DNA from: Lachnospiraceae bacterium
Lineage (GTDB): Bacteria > Bacillota > Clostridia > Lachnospirales > Lachnospiraceae
Direction of reading: 5' to 3'
NCBI GenBank assembly: GCA_015057025.1
Contig: SVFD01000002.1
Location: 248,001 to 312,000, forward strand
Length of the DNA stretch: 64,000 bases
Below, in pieces: positions 44,610 to 53,887 of the stretch; the stretch's first letter is position 1; each line of letters opens with the position of its first letter. Under the pieces are notes generated by a model. It was given only the letters and a program-made list of their open reading frames with translations. It made no database searches and was not told the DNA's origin. The position numbers were made by a program, and so were the translations under genes.

Positions 44610-45484
44610 GTCGTCTTCTTACCGGCTACGATATGTGAAAAAAATGCAGCCATTCCTCTCTTCTGAATTTTTTGATCTATTTCTTTGTTCATCAATATTG
44701 TCGCAATTTTTTCATAAGCCAAAGTCGACTTTGCTTTCGGATTCTCCAAAGAAACCGGTTTTTGTTGCATTACTGCGTTTGACAACTCCATATCCTGAGG
44801 TATACTTCCTAAAAATTCCAATCCAAGATTCAAATATTTGGAAACAACCACATTCAATTTATTAAATAGTGTTTTTCCTTCCTGTTCCGAACCAACACGA
44901 TTGGATATCACCTTAATTTGTGAATGTTCATTGGAAAATCTAGGATGCCTGCTTAATGCCTTTAATAAGGAATACGCATCTGTAATGGAAGTAGGCTCCG
45001 GTGTAGTCACAAGAAGAATTTCACCGCTTGCTACCAAAAATTCTAACACCGCGTCAGAAATTCCGGCTCCTGTATCAATGATAATCACATCTGCCATTGC
45101 ATCCAATTGAGCCAAATTTTTAATAATATAGGTTAAATAATCTCTGCTCAAATCAGACATGCCAACAATACCGGAACCACCGCTGATAAAACCTACTTCA
45201 CCGGGTCCCCAAGTAATAATATCACTCATACTCATACCCTTATAGATTAAATCATACAAACTGTGTTTCGGTACTGCACCAAACATAATTTCAATATTCG
45301 CCAAACCGAAATCTGCATCTAAAATAATAACTTTCTGCCCCATTTTACGGAACTGAACTGCAAGATTAATGGCAGTATTGGATTTACCCACACCACCCTT
45401 TCCGCTGGTTACTGTTATAACCCGGGCCAAAGGGCGCTGTTGGTTTGCTTTAATGATATTTCGTAACTGTTGCGCCTGGTCCAT
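44606..45484 (-). CDS. flhG: MinD-like ATPase FlhG (YlxH)
   Basis: 292 residues. The deviant Walker A SGKGGVGKSNTAINLA is followed by DADFGLANIE and IIDTGAGISDAVL. It sets flagellar number and placement with FlhF, encoded just upstream. Its N terminus (MDQAQQLRNIIKANQQRP) resembles the FlhF-activating motif DQAxxLR, so it can stimulate FlhF GTP hydrolysis. Confidence 0.95.
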   Translation of the reverse strand: MDQAQQLRNIIKANQQRPLARVITVTSGKGGVGKSNTAINLAVQFRKMGQKVIILDADFGLANIEIMFGAVPKHSLYDLIYKGMSMSDIITWGPGEVGFISGGSGIVGMSDLSRDYLTYIIKNLAQLDAMADVIIIDTGAGISDAVLEFLVASGEILLVTTPEPTSITDAYSLLKALSRHPRFSNEHSQIKVISNRVGSEQEGKTLFNKLNVVVSKYLNLGLEFLGSIPQDMELSNAVMQQKPVSLENPKAKSTLAYEKIATILMNKEIDQKIQKRGMAAFFSHIVAGKKTT

Positions 45485-45504
45485 ATGTCCCTCTGCTTTC
45501 TCTA

Positions 45505-46731
45505 CTACTTCCCGCCTAATAATTTTTTGACAGTACTTTGTGCATTAAATGTCTCAATGTCATCCGGAACATTCTGTCCGCACGTTATATAGGACATTGC
45601 CGCTCCTGTATATATTTTTACATTTAAGAGATTTCCATACTCCGATGTTTCATCTAATTTTGTAAAAATAATCTTATACTCAAACATCTTCTTATATTTA
45701 TCTGCAATGCTTAAAAGATCTTTGTACTTGGTTGTAGCAGATACTACCAAATATACCTCTCTTTCTGCCTTCCCCTCTGCCGCTTTCACAAAATCAGCCA
45801 TATCGTCACGTTGTTTATCATTATTCTGTGAGTGTCCGGCCGTATCTACTAAAATATAATCATATGAAGCAAAATCCTTGATTGCATCTGAAATTTCATC
45901 TGCAGTATATATGACACGGAAAGGTACTTCCAGAATATTGGCGTAAGTACGAAGTTGTTCCGTTGCCGCGATTCGATAAGTATCTGCTGTCAATAATGCG
46001 ACCTTTTTCTTTTCTTCCACAACAAATTTTGATGCAATTTTCGCAATGGTTGTGGTCTTGCCTACGCCGGTAGTACCTACAAAAAAGACCATTTTCGGCC
46101 CGTTTTCTGCCGGTACAATACATTCCGCTTTTCCAAAACGTAAAATCATTCTCTGATAAACATTTGAAAGAATATGCTCCATAGGCATATTGGGTTTTAG
46201 TAATTTGGACACCTCATCTAATATGGAATCTGCATATTTTGCATCTACTTCATTCTCTAACAAGGTTTCACGAATCAGTGAAAGAACAGCTGTTGTTTTA
46301 TCCTGTCCCGTTTCCTCTTCTACCTTCTCCTCTTTACTCTCTTTATACTCCTCTTTATCCTCTGCAGTTCTTACCGTCTCTTCTCGACGTTGAATCTGCT
46401 GCTCAAGCAAAGAATGAAGGCTATCAAGTTTTTCTTCTAAAATTCTTTCTTCCGTCTTTGCAGATATTGCCTTCCCCGACTCTGTATTTACTTTTGTTTC
46501 CGGACTTTTTTTCACAGAAGCAGTTGAGACATCCTTTTCCTTTCGGATAAGCACTTCACTTTCTTCCTCTTTTGCAACGGTAATTTCAACATATGATTGT
46601 TTAAAAATCTTTGAAAAGCCTTTGGGTTTTACGGTTTTAACATTCATTAAAACAACGCCTTCCCCAAGCTCTTTCTTAGCGTTTTCCATTGCTTCTGCTT
46701 CTGTTTTTCCCTGATATTTTTTAATTATCAT
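45505..46731 (-). CDS. flhF: Flagellar SRP-type GTPase FlhF
   Basis: 408 residues: a B domain at the N terminus (MIIKKYQGKTEAEAMENAKK), a Glu/Lys-rich linker (about 85-145), N and G domains with VGTTGVGKTTTIAKIAS, DTYRIAATEQL and DTAGHSQ. FlhF recruits early flagellar components to the membrane. It overlaps flhA by four bases. Confidence 0.95.
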   Translation of the reverse strand: MIIKKYQGKTEAEAMENAKKELGEGVVLMNVKTVKPKGFSKIFKQSYVEITVAKEEESEVLIRKEKDVSTASVKKSPETKVNTESGKAISAKTEERILEEKLDSLHSLLEQQIQRREETVRTAEDKEEYKESKEEKVEEETGQDKTTAVLSLIRETLLENEVDAKYADSILDEVSKLLKPNMPMEHILSNVYQRMILRFGKAECIVPAENGPKMVFFVGTTGVGKTTTIAKIASKFVVEEKKKVALLTADTYRIAATEQLRTYANILEVPFRVIYTADEISDAIKDFASYDYILVDTAGHSQNNDKQRDDMADFVKAAEGKAEREVYLVVSATTKYKDLLSIADKYKKMFEYKIIFTKLDETSEYGNLLNVKIYTGAAMSYITCGQNVPDDIETFNAQSTVKKLLGGK

Positions 46732-48764
46732 GCTACTGTCACCATCCCAACAGATTGTAATTCGACATCAGATTCAATTTCATTATATGAAATCACAATT
46801 AAATCCTTGAAATAATCTTCGGACAATTTTTTAAAATACATACGAACAATGGGCGAAGTAAGAATAATCGGATTTTTGCCGAGACGCTCTAATTTTTCAG
46901 TCTCTGTTTCCACGCTCTTCATAATCTTTTTCGTCTTCTCGGGATCCAACGTTAAATATGCTCCCTGCTCTGTCTGCTTTACACTTCCCATAATTTCCTG
47001 TTCCAGTTTAGGGTCTAACGTAACCACGCTGGTAGTCTCGTTCGCAGGAAAATACTTACCTGAAATAGCACGTTTCAAGCTCTGTCTCGCATATTCCGTT
47101 AAAATATCCGTATCTCTTGTGGTTGTTGCATGGTCAGCCAAAGTCTCAAAAATAGTAAGCAAATCTCGAATAGAAATACCCTCGCTTAATAAATTTTGCA
47201 AAACCTTTTGTACCTCACCTAAACCAAGCAATTTAGGCACCAATTCATCCACAAGTACAGGATTGCTTTCTTTAAGATTATCTACCAAATGCTGAACATC
47301 CTGTCTTGTAAGCAGCTCTGCCAAATGATGTCTGATAATTTCAGTCAAATGAGTTGCTATAATAGACGGCGGATCAACAACGGTATATCCGGAAGCCTCC
47401 GCACGTTCTCTTTGTCCTTCCGTAATCCAAAGCGCCGGCAGATGAAACGAAGGTTCGAAAGTAGGAATACCCGTAATTTCCTCCGTCACATATCCCGGAT
47501 TCATTGCCATATAGTGGTCAAATAATATTTCCCCTTCGCTTACCTGTATACCTTTTATCTTAATAATATATTGATTAGGATTCAACTGGATATTATCGCG
47601 CAAACGAATAATCGGAACTACTGTACCAAGCTCAAGAGCAATTTGTCTACGAATCATAACCACTCGATCAAGCAAGTCTCCTCCTTGATTCACATCAGCA
47701 AGCGGAATAATACCATAACCAAATTCCAATTCGATAGGATCCACCTGCAGAAGCGAGTTGACATTCTCCGGCTTACGAATTTCGGAAGCTGCAACTTCTT
47801 CCTGGTCTACCTCAGCCTCTATTCCGGCTGTTTCCAGTGAATTAGCCATCATACGTCCTACAATAATAAATACAGCACCAAATCCCACATATAAAATCAA
47901 ATTCAAAGGTGTCAAAACACCAAGTGCCATAATCGTAGCACCTACAAGGTACATAACTTTCGGCACACCAAACAACTGTTTTACAAGCACATTACCAAAG
48001 TCTGCATCCTTGGAGCCCTTGGTAACCAAAATACCGGTAGCAAGCGAAATCATAAGTGAAGGAATCTGGCTTACCAGACCATCGCCGATAGTAAGAATGG
48101 TATAATGCTCTAAAGCAGTCATAATATCCATTCCCTGCATCAACATACCGGTCAGGATACCACCGATAATATTTACCACCGTAATAATCAAACCTGCGGT
48201 AGCATCTCCTTTTACATACTTAACCGCACCATCCATAGAGCCAAAGAAACTTGCCTCTTCCTGAATTTTATCACGGCGCTCCTTCGCTTCTTCATCCGTA
48301 ATAGCTCCGGTATTTAAATCCGCATCAATCGCCATCTGTTTACCGGGCATCGCATCCAAGGTGAAACGTGCAGTTACTTCAGCAACACGTTCAGAACCCT
48401 TGTTGATAACCATAAACTGTACCAAAATTAAGATGATAAAAATAACAACACCAATTACCAAATTACCACTACCTACAAAGCTACCGAAGGTAGAAACGAC
48501 ATTTCCGGCTTCACCGGTTGATAAAATCAATCTCGTAGAAGATACATTTAATGCAATACGAAAAATGGTCGTAAACAGCAATATCGTAGGGAAGAAGGAC
48601 ATGTCCAAAACTTCCTTGGCAAACATACATCCAAATAAAATCACAAAAGAAGTTGAAATATTCAAAGTCATTAAAATATCCAACATCCAGCTTTCCAAAG
48701 GTACAATTAACATGATAATCGCAGCCAGCAAATATAACGCCACACCAATATCCGCTTTTTTCAC
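46728..48764 (-). CDS. flhA: Flagellar export gate protein FlhA
   Basis: 678 residues with seven to eight N-terminal membrane helices (to about 310), the FHIPEP signature (GSERVAEVTARFTLDAMPGKQ) and the large cytoplasmic export domain (PELEFGYGIIPLAD-like start, PPSIIATHLTEIIRHHL, QDVQHLVDNL). The GTG at 48764 has AAGGAGG eight bases upstream and is used; a GTG three codons earlier overlaps the site. Confidence 0.95.
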   Translation of the reverse strand: MKKADIGVALYLLAAIIMLIVPLESWMLDILMTLNISTSFVILFGCMFAKEVLDMSFFPTILLFTTIFRIALNVSSTRLILSTGEAGNVVSTFGSFVGSGNLVIGVVIFIILILVQFMVINKGSERVAEVTARFTLDAMPGKQMAIDADLNTGAITDEEAKERRDKIQEEASFFGSMDGAVKYVKGDATAGLIITVVNIIGGILTGMLMQGMDIMTALEHYTILTIGDGLVSQIPSLMISLATGILVTKGSKDADFGNVLVKQLFGVPKVMYLVGATIMALGVLTPLNLILYVGFGAVFIIVGRMMANSLETAGIEAEVDQEEVAASEIRKPENVNSLLQVDPIELEFGYGIIPLADVNQGGDLLDRVVMIRRQIALELGTVVPIIRLRDNIQLNPNQYIIKIKGIQVSEGEILFDHYMAMNPGYVTEEITGIPTFEPSFHLPALWITEGQRERAEASGYTVVDPPSIIATHLTEIIRHHLAELLTRQDVQHLVDNLKESNPVLVDELVPKLLGLGEVQKVLQNLLSEGISIRDLLTIFETLADHATTTRDTDILTEYARQSLKRAISGKYFPANETTSVVTLDPKLEQEIMGSVKQTEQGAYLTLDPEKTKKIMKSVETETEKLERLGKNPIILTSPIVRMYFKKLSEDYFKDLIVISYNEIESDVELQSVGMVTVA

Positions 48765-48841
48765 GTATTGCACCTCCTTCTTTCGCTAATCTATTTCTAT
48801 GCTTTTTACACTTCCGTTCTCTTCTGTCTTTTCTGTTTAGA

Positions 48842-49951
48842 TTAAATTTTACCCTGCATCTTATATACCATAGCAAGGATATCTGCTACTGCTTTATATA
48901 ACTCCGGCGGTATTACCGCTCCCAGTTCCACATTATAATAAAGCATACGGGCAAGAGGTTTATTTTCAACAATTTCAACTTTATTCTCTTTGGCCACCTC
49001 TTTGATTTTGGCAGCCAAATGGTCACTTCCCTTTGCCACTACATAAGGTGCATCATAAAGGTCCGCATCGTACTTGATTGCAACTGCAAAATGTGTCGGA
49101 TTTGTAATAACAACATCTGCCTTGGGTAAGTCCTGCATCATTCTTCTCTGCGATGCCTGCATCATTCGCTGACGGATTTTTCCTTTAATCTTCGGATCAC
49201 CTTCTGCCTGCTTGTATTCATCTTTAACTTCCTGCTTGGTCATCTTCATATCTTCTCTAAACTTCCACTTCTGATAAAACCAATCCGCAATGGCAATAAC
49301 CAGATATACAAGAGATATTTTAATTCCAAGATTAATCACAATATCGCCCATAAGCGCAATTGCCTGCTCGATAGGCATATCATAGAGAATAAATAAATCT
49401 CTCCACTCATTTTTCAGAGTAGAATATGCAACCCAAATAATCAGCCCTATTTTTAAGACCGCTTTTAACAATTCAATCAATGCATTTAACGAAAAAAACT
49501 TTTTAAAACCATTAATCGGATTCAATTTACTTAATTTAGGCTTTAAAGGTTTTGATGTAGGGCGCCACTTTACCTGATAAATTTCAATAATAAAACCGGC
49601 AACCAATGCTGCTCCTGCAAATGGTAACATCATCAATAACATCTTCAACATGGTTTCTCTGAAAATAATCATAAAATCCCATGTAGAAATCTGTCCCGCT
49701 ACCATGCTGGTAAAATCCGGAATTTTATTATAAACCAGCGTAAACAATTCCATGAACTGCGAGCCCAACATTCCGACCCATAATTTTAACATTAAAAACA
49801 TGACAAGAAGACCGATACCAAGACCTAATTCCTTACTCTTGGCTACCTGACCCTCTCTTCTTGCATCTCTTAATTTTTTAGGAGTGGCCTGTTCGGTTTT
49901 TTCACCGCCCGGTCCCTCTTTGGCAAATAACTGCAAATCATAGGAAAGCAT
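48842..49951 (-). CDS. flhB: Flagellar export switch protein FlhB
   Basis: 369 residues: four membrane helices (about 35-215), then the cytoplasmic domain with the autocleavage motif in VITNPTHFAVAIKYD and ARMLYYNVELGAVIPPELYKAVADILA. It switches the export apparatus from hook to filament substrates. The ATG at 49951 overlaps the fliR stop by one base (TAATG); the longer ORF reading upstream (to 50173) is the fliR gene in another frame. Confidence 0.96.
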   Translation of the reverse strand: MLSYDLQLFAKEGPGGEKTEQATPKKLRDARREGQVAKSKELGLGIGLLVMFLMLKLWVGMLGSQFMELFTLVYNKIPDFTSMVAGQISTWDFMIIFRETMLKMLLMMLPFAGAALVAGFIIEIYQVKWRPTSKPLKPKLSKLNPINGFKKFFSLNALIELLKAVLKIGLIIWVAYSTLKNEWRDLFILYDMPIEQAIALMGDIVINLGIKISLVYLVIAIADWFYQKWKFREDMKMTKQEVKDEYKQAEGDPKIKGKIRQRMMQASQRRMMQDLPKADVVITNPTHFAVAIKYDADLYDAPYVVAKGSDHLAAKIKEVAKENKVEIVENKPLARMLYYNVELGAVIPPELYKAVADILAMVYKMQGKI

Positions 49952-50733
49952 TACATCATTCCCTCCACAAATGCCACTATCATTTTCTTCATCTGTGTAA
50001 AAATTAAACTTGCCGCATCCGGTAAAAGTCCTACCGTAATAAATAAAATGGTGAGCCCGGTTAAAACCTTTAGCTGAATTCCCACCGCAAACATATTCAT
50101 TTGAGGAGCCACCTTTGCTAAAATACCCAAAATTGCATTTAATAGCATAATAGTACAAAATACCGGAAGACAAATACGCATTCCGATAATCATATAATCG
50201 CCCAAAAACTGAACAAAAGAAGATAATAAGCTATCAAAATTAAATTGAACCATACCAACCGGTATCAAAATGAATGTTTCCGCCAATGCACTGATAAAAT
50301 ACTGATACATACCGGTAATCATCATCAAAAGCATAACCATGTTCTGATAATACACACCGGTTAAAGTTGCACTTTCTCTCGTAGTCGGGTCCATCTGATT
50401 TGCCATTGCAAAACCCATTTCCATATCAATGACTCGCCCGGCAAATAATACAATACTCGTACACAAATTTGCCCCAAGACCAATAATCAACCCCGCTGCC
50501 GCTTCTTTTAATATTACCGTAGCCATATCCCACACTGATTCAAAAACAATATATACATGTGGCTCGGTCATATAATACAATAAGATAGATATAAAAAAGC
50601 CCAATCCGATTTTTACTCTACGAGGTGTATTCTGCATCGAAAAAAACGGAGCAATAAATACAAATGAAGTTACTCTCGTCATAATTAACAAGAAATATTC
50701 CAGTTCTTCTATTGGAAAAGTAAAATCAATCAT
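49951..50733 (-). CDS. fliR: Flagellar export gate protein FliR
   Basis: 260 residues with six or seven membrane helices (LEYFLLIMTRVTSFVFIAPF, AAAGLIIGLGANLCTSIVLF, GMAFANQMDP-like loop with MGFAMANQMDPTTR). FliP, FliQ and FliR form the export gate core. The gene lies four bases after fliQ. Confidence 0.95.
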   Translation of the reverse strand: MIDFTFPIEELEYFLLIMTRVTSFVFIAPFFSMQNTPRRVKIGLGFFISILLYYMTEPHVYIVFESVWDMATVILKEAAAGLIIGLGANLCTSIVLFAGRVIDMEMGFAMANQMDPTTRESATLTGVYYQNMVMLLMMITGMYQYFISALAETFILIPVGMVQFNFDSLLSSFVQFLGDYMIIGMRICLPVFCTIMLLNAILGILAKVAPQMNMFAVGIQLKVLTGLTILFITVGLLPDAASLIFTQMKKMIVAFVEGMM

Positions 50734-50737
50734 AGCA

Positions 50738-51007
50738 TTACCTTATGTATAAACTGAAATTCTGCCATAAATCCGTCATAAATGTAACCATATTTTCAAG
50801 CATCCACCCACCAAGAAGCATTAACCCCAAAAAAATACCAAGGATTTTGGGTACAAAAGTCATGGTCTGCTCCTGAATGGACGTAACCGTTTGAAAAATA
50901 CTGATAACCAGACCTATTACCAAAGAAATAAGTAAAACAGGGGTTGCCGTAATAATAATTGTAAACAATGCATCCTTTGCAATTGTTACTACTTCAGCAG
51001 TTGTCAT
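50738..51007 (-). CDS. fliQ: Flagellar export gate protein FliQ
   Basis: 89 residues, two membrane helices (TIIITATPVLLISLVIGLVI and ILGIFLGLMLLGGWML) around the family segment SIFQTVTSIQEQTMTFVPK. The ATG at 51007 is chosen because AGGGG is eight bases upstream; two other ATG codons at 51025 and 51013 lie too near or have none. Confidence 0.95.
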   Translation of the reverse strand: MTTAEVVTIAKDALFTIIITATPVLLISLVIGLVISIFQTVTSIQEQTMTFVPKILGIFLGLMLLGGWMLENMVTFMTDLWQNFSLYIR

Positions 51008-51051
51008 ACTCATTTCCCCTTTCACTAATCTCTTTTAGAAATACCTATACT

Positions 51052-51888
51052 CTAATAAAATGTTTTAACCAAATTCACAATAACAAGATTCCATCCGTCC
51101 GCTAATACAAATAAAAGAATCTTAAACGGCATGGAAATCGTAGTAGGCGGCAACATCATCATACCCATACTCATAAGGACGGATGCTACTACCATATCAA
51201 TTACAATAAACGGGATATATATTAAAAATCCAATTATAAAAGATGTTCTAAGCTCGCTTACAATAAAGCTTGGTATCAAGACAGATGTAGGCACATCCTC
51301 AGGAGTTCCATCCCATTCATTGCCTGAAATTTCCATAAATACACTTACATCCTTACTTTGCGTCTGCATATACATAAATTCACGCAAAGGTTCCATTCCT
51401 ATTTCTAAAGCTTCTTCTTCCGTAATCAAACCTTCATCTAACGGCTTAATTGCATTTTCATTTATTTCCGTAAAAATAGGTCCCATAATGAAAATCGTCA
51501 GAAAAATTGCAATACCAATCAGTACCTGATTGGGCGGTGCCGTTTGTGTTCCCAATGCCGAACGCGTAAAATGCATAACAATAATAATTCTCGTAAAAGA
51601 AGTCAGCATAATAAGCGCTGCAGGAAGGAAAGAAATCAGAGTAAGAATAATTAAGATTCTTAAAGCACCATTGATGGTTCCGTTACTCTCATCCAATGTG
51701 ATTTCCAAAGAAGCCTGCCCATCCGGATCCGGTACTTCCGGCACTTCCGGTTCTTCAATTGTTACATCCGGCAAATCCGTAATCTCTGCTGCATGTACTG
51801 TTTCAGTTGCAGAAATACACAATATGCCCACCATAAACAGCAGGCATATTACAGTTACGATTTGTCTTTTGAATTTAATAATCTTCAT
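51052..51888 (-). CDS. fliP: Flagellar export gate protein FliP
   Basis: 278 residues: a cleavable signal peptide (cut near ATETVHA), a short loop with acidic repeats (EEPEVPEVPDPDG), then four membrane helices with the FliP patterns LTSFTRIIIVMHFTRSALG, PPNQVLIGIAIFLT, PSFIVSELRTSF and the C-terminal VDMVVASVLMSMGMMMLPP. Confidence 0.96.
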   Translation of the reverse strand: MKIIKFKRQIVTVICLLFMVGILCISATETVHAAEITDLPDVTIEEPEVPEVPDPDGQASLEITLDESNGTINGALRILIILTLISFLPAALIMLTSFTRIIIVMHFTRSALGTQTAPPNQVLIGIAIFLTIFIMGPIFTEINENAIKPLDEGLITEEEALEIGMEPLREFMYMQTQSKDVSVFMEISGNEWDGTPEDVPTSVLIPSFIVSELRTSFIIGFLIYIPFIVIDMVVASVLMSMGMMMLPPTTISMPFKILLFVLADGWNLVIVNLVKTFY

Positions 51889-51899
51889 AGTCCAATCGC

Positions 51900-52268
51900 C
51901 TATTTCTTAAATTTCGTACTTTTGGCATTTTCTAAAAGTTGCTTAAAATCCATCTTTGGAAAATTACTATCTTCCTGAATATGAATTTCATCCTCGCTTA
52001 TTTCACCCAGTAAAGTAATGGTATCCTTACCAATGGCAATGGTATAAACATGGTTCCCCACACGAATAATCTGAATATATTTATTCTGTGTTATCTTAAA
52101 TGTTTCCAGCACTTGAATATTGCCGGACATCATTTTCCCTTTTTGATACGAGGCAACCCAGCGCGTTGTAAAATATGTAAGCGCCAATACACCAATGAAA
52201 ATAATAAGTACAGTAAGGAACTGAGCAAAGCTGTTAATTCCCGTACTACCATCCAAAGCCAATAACAT
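51900..52268 (-). CDS. fliO: Flagellar biosynthesis protein FliO (FliZ-like)
   Basis: 122 residues: one membrane helix (about 15-33) and a small cytoplasmic beta domain (NIQVLETFKITQNKYIQIIRV, GKDTITLLGEISED). It aids assembly of FliP. The sequence is poorly conserved in general; the position between cheY and fliP decides it. Confidence 0.88.
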   Translation of the reverse strand: MLLALDGSTGINSFAQFLTVLIIFIGVLALTYFTTRWVASYQKGKMMSGNIQVLETFKITQNKYIQIIRVGNHVYTIAIGKDTITLLGEISEDEIHIQEDSNFPKMDFKQLLENAKSTKFKK

Positions 52269-52270
52269 TT

Positions 52271-52633
52271 TTATCCAACTACTTTCTTAACAGCCTCAAG
52301 AACACGATCCGCCTGGAAAGGCTTAACAATAAAGTCCTTAGCTCCTGACTGAATCGATTCAATAACCATAGCCTGCTGACCCATGGCAGAACACATAATA
52401 ACATGTGCGCCTGCATCTGCAGCCTTAATTTCTTTTAACGCCTGAATTCCATCTTTCTCAGGCATAGTAATATCCATCAATACCAAATCAGGCTTTAATT
52501 CATTATACTTTTCAACAGCCTTAGCACCATTTTCAGCTTCTCCTGCAACAGTGTAACCATTCTTTGTAAGAATGTCCTTAATCATCATACGCATAAAAGC
52601 CGCATCATCAACGATTAAAATGTTTTTTCCCAT
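52271..52633 (-). CDS. cheY: Chemotaxis response regulator CheY
   Basis: 120 residues: a single receiver domain with Asp9, Asp10, phospho-acceptor Asp54 (LVLMDITMPEKDG), a switch serine (MCSAMG) and lysine (IVKPF). CheY-P binds FliM and FliY and alters motor rotation. It lies two bases before fliO and after fliY, an arrangement typical of Firmicutes. Confidence 0.96.
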   Translation of the reverse strand: MGKNILIVDDAAFMRMMIKDILTKNGYTVAGEAENGAKAVEKYNELKPDLVLMDITMPEKDGIQALKEIKAADAGAHVIMCSAMGQQAMVIESIQSGAKDFIVKPFQADRVLEAVKKVVG

Positions 52634-52653
52634 AGTTTTTTCTCCCTATCAGA

Positions 52654-53883
52654 CTATTTTATAATTTCAGTAACACGAATACCGAAGTTTTCTTCAATTA
52701 CTACTACTTCACCCTTTGCAACGAACTTTCCGTTTACCAAAACGTCAATAGGTTCACCTGCAATCTTATCTAATTCTATGATTGTTCCGGGTGCAAAATC
52801 CAGAATTTCCGCAATTGATTTCTTGGTACGACCAAGTTCAACCGTTACTTCCAGAGGAACATCCATAATCAATCCCATATTCTCCTGTGCTACAGGCTGT
52901 GGTGCCTGAGTTGAGAATGTTTGGAACTGTGCCGGTTGCACATTAACCGGTGCCATCTGCGGCATCATGGGCTGCTGATACATCGGCATTCCCATCTGCG
53001 GCATCATGGGTTGTTGATACATTGGCATTCCCATCTGTGGCATCTGCTGATATGCTGACATGTCAGGCTGCGGCGCCGGTATAGGTTGCACCTCCGGTAC
53101 AGGCATAGGCGCCGGTGTAGGCGTCGGTACCGGAGTTGGTGCCGGTATTTCTTCTTTAACCGGTTCTTCTGCCATTCCACCCATCTGCTGATTAATAAAT
53201 GTTTCATATAATGATCTTGCAAATTCGATAGGATACAACTGCAAAATTGTACTATCTACCAAATCTCCAATCTGCATTCGGAAAGCAATCTTTACAAAAG
53301 TATCTGTTAAAAATCCCGCAATATCTTCTGCATTCTTAAACTCGTTTAGGTTAATCAAACTTGCCTGTGGCGGACTGATATCAATCATCTTACCAAGCAT
53401 TGATGATAAAGAAGTTGCTGACGAACCCATCATCTGATTCATCGCTTCCGAAATCGCACTTAAATGCAATTCCCCAAGCTCTCCATCCGTATTGGTTCCG
53501 TCTCCACCCATCATCAGGTCTGTAATTATTTTTACATCCTGTTCCTTAAGTATTAAAATATTGGAACCATCTAATCCTAAAGTATATTTGATTTGAATAA
53601 ATACGCAGGGTTTTTCATAATCATCAATAAGTGTATCCCAAGTAGCTAAAGTAACTACAGGTGTTGTAATATTAACTTTTCTGTTTACTAAGGAAAAGAG
53701 TGTGGTTGCGGAAGTACCCATACTAATGTTGGCAACTTCACCAATGGCATCTTTTTCGATATCTGTCAGGATATTTTGGTCTATTTCCGTCGTTCCGGCA
53801 CCCGAATCAGAAGAAGCACTATCGGATAAATCCATTCCGTTTAATAATGCGTTTATCTCGTCCTGAGACAAAATTCCGTCCAC
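52654..53883 (-). CDS. fliY: Flagellar switch phosphatase FliY
   Basis: 409 residues. The GTG at 53883 begins MDGILSQDEINALL, a CheY-binding motif. A CheC-like domain follows with two phosphatase signatures (AIGEVANISMGTSATTL, AISEAMNQMMGSSATSL). Then comes a Pro/Met/Gln-rich linker (about residues 245-330) containing a 39-base tandem repeat (residues about 281-310), and a C-terminal FliN domain (VELGRTKKSIAEILDFAPG, VLVNGKFVAKGEVVVIEENFGIRV). It dephosphorylates CheY-P at the switch. Confidence 0.95.
   Translation of the reverse strand: MDGILSQDEINALLNGMDLSDSASSDSGAGTTEIDQNILTDIEKDAIGEVANISMGTSATTLFSLVNRKVNITTPVVTLATWDTLIDDYEKPCVFIQIKYTLGLDGSNILILKEQDVKIITDLMMGGDGTNTDGELGELHLSAISEAMNQMMGSSATSLSSMLGKMIDISPPQASLINLNEFKNAEDIAGFLTDTFVKIAFRMQIGDLVDSTILQLYPIEFARSLYETFINQQMGGMAEEPVKEEIPAPTPVPTPTPAPMPVPEVQPIPAPQPDMSAYQQMPQMGMPMYQQPMMPQMGMPMYQQPMMPQMAPVNVQPAQFQTFSTQAPQPVAQENMGLIMDVPLEVTVELGRTKKSIAEILDFAPGTIIELDKIAGEPIDVLVNGKFVAKGEVVVIEENFGIRVTEIIK
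52953..53040. repeat. 39-bp tandem repeat in the FliY linker
   Basis: Two in-frame 39-base copies (starting 52953 and 52992) and a truncated third (from 53031) encode 13 residues rich in Met, Pro and Gln (for example MPQMGMPMYQQPM). Three silent or near-silent differences between the copies show they are not newly duplicated. Confidence 0.85.
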
Positions 53884-53887
53884 TGAT

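Noticed and set aside
49952-50173. N-terminal extension of FlhB by 74 residues
   Set aside because: The extra part is fliR in another frame; the FlhB family starts at the MLSYDLQLFAKEG methionine.
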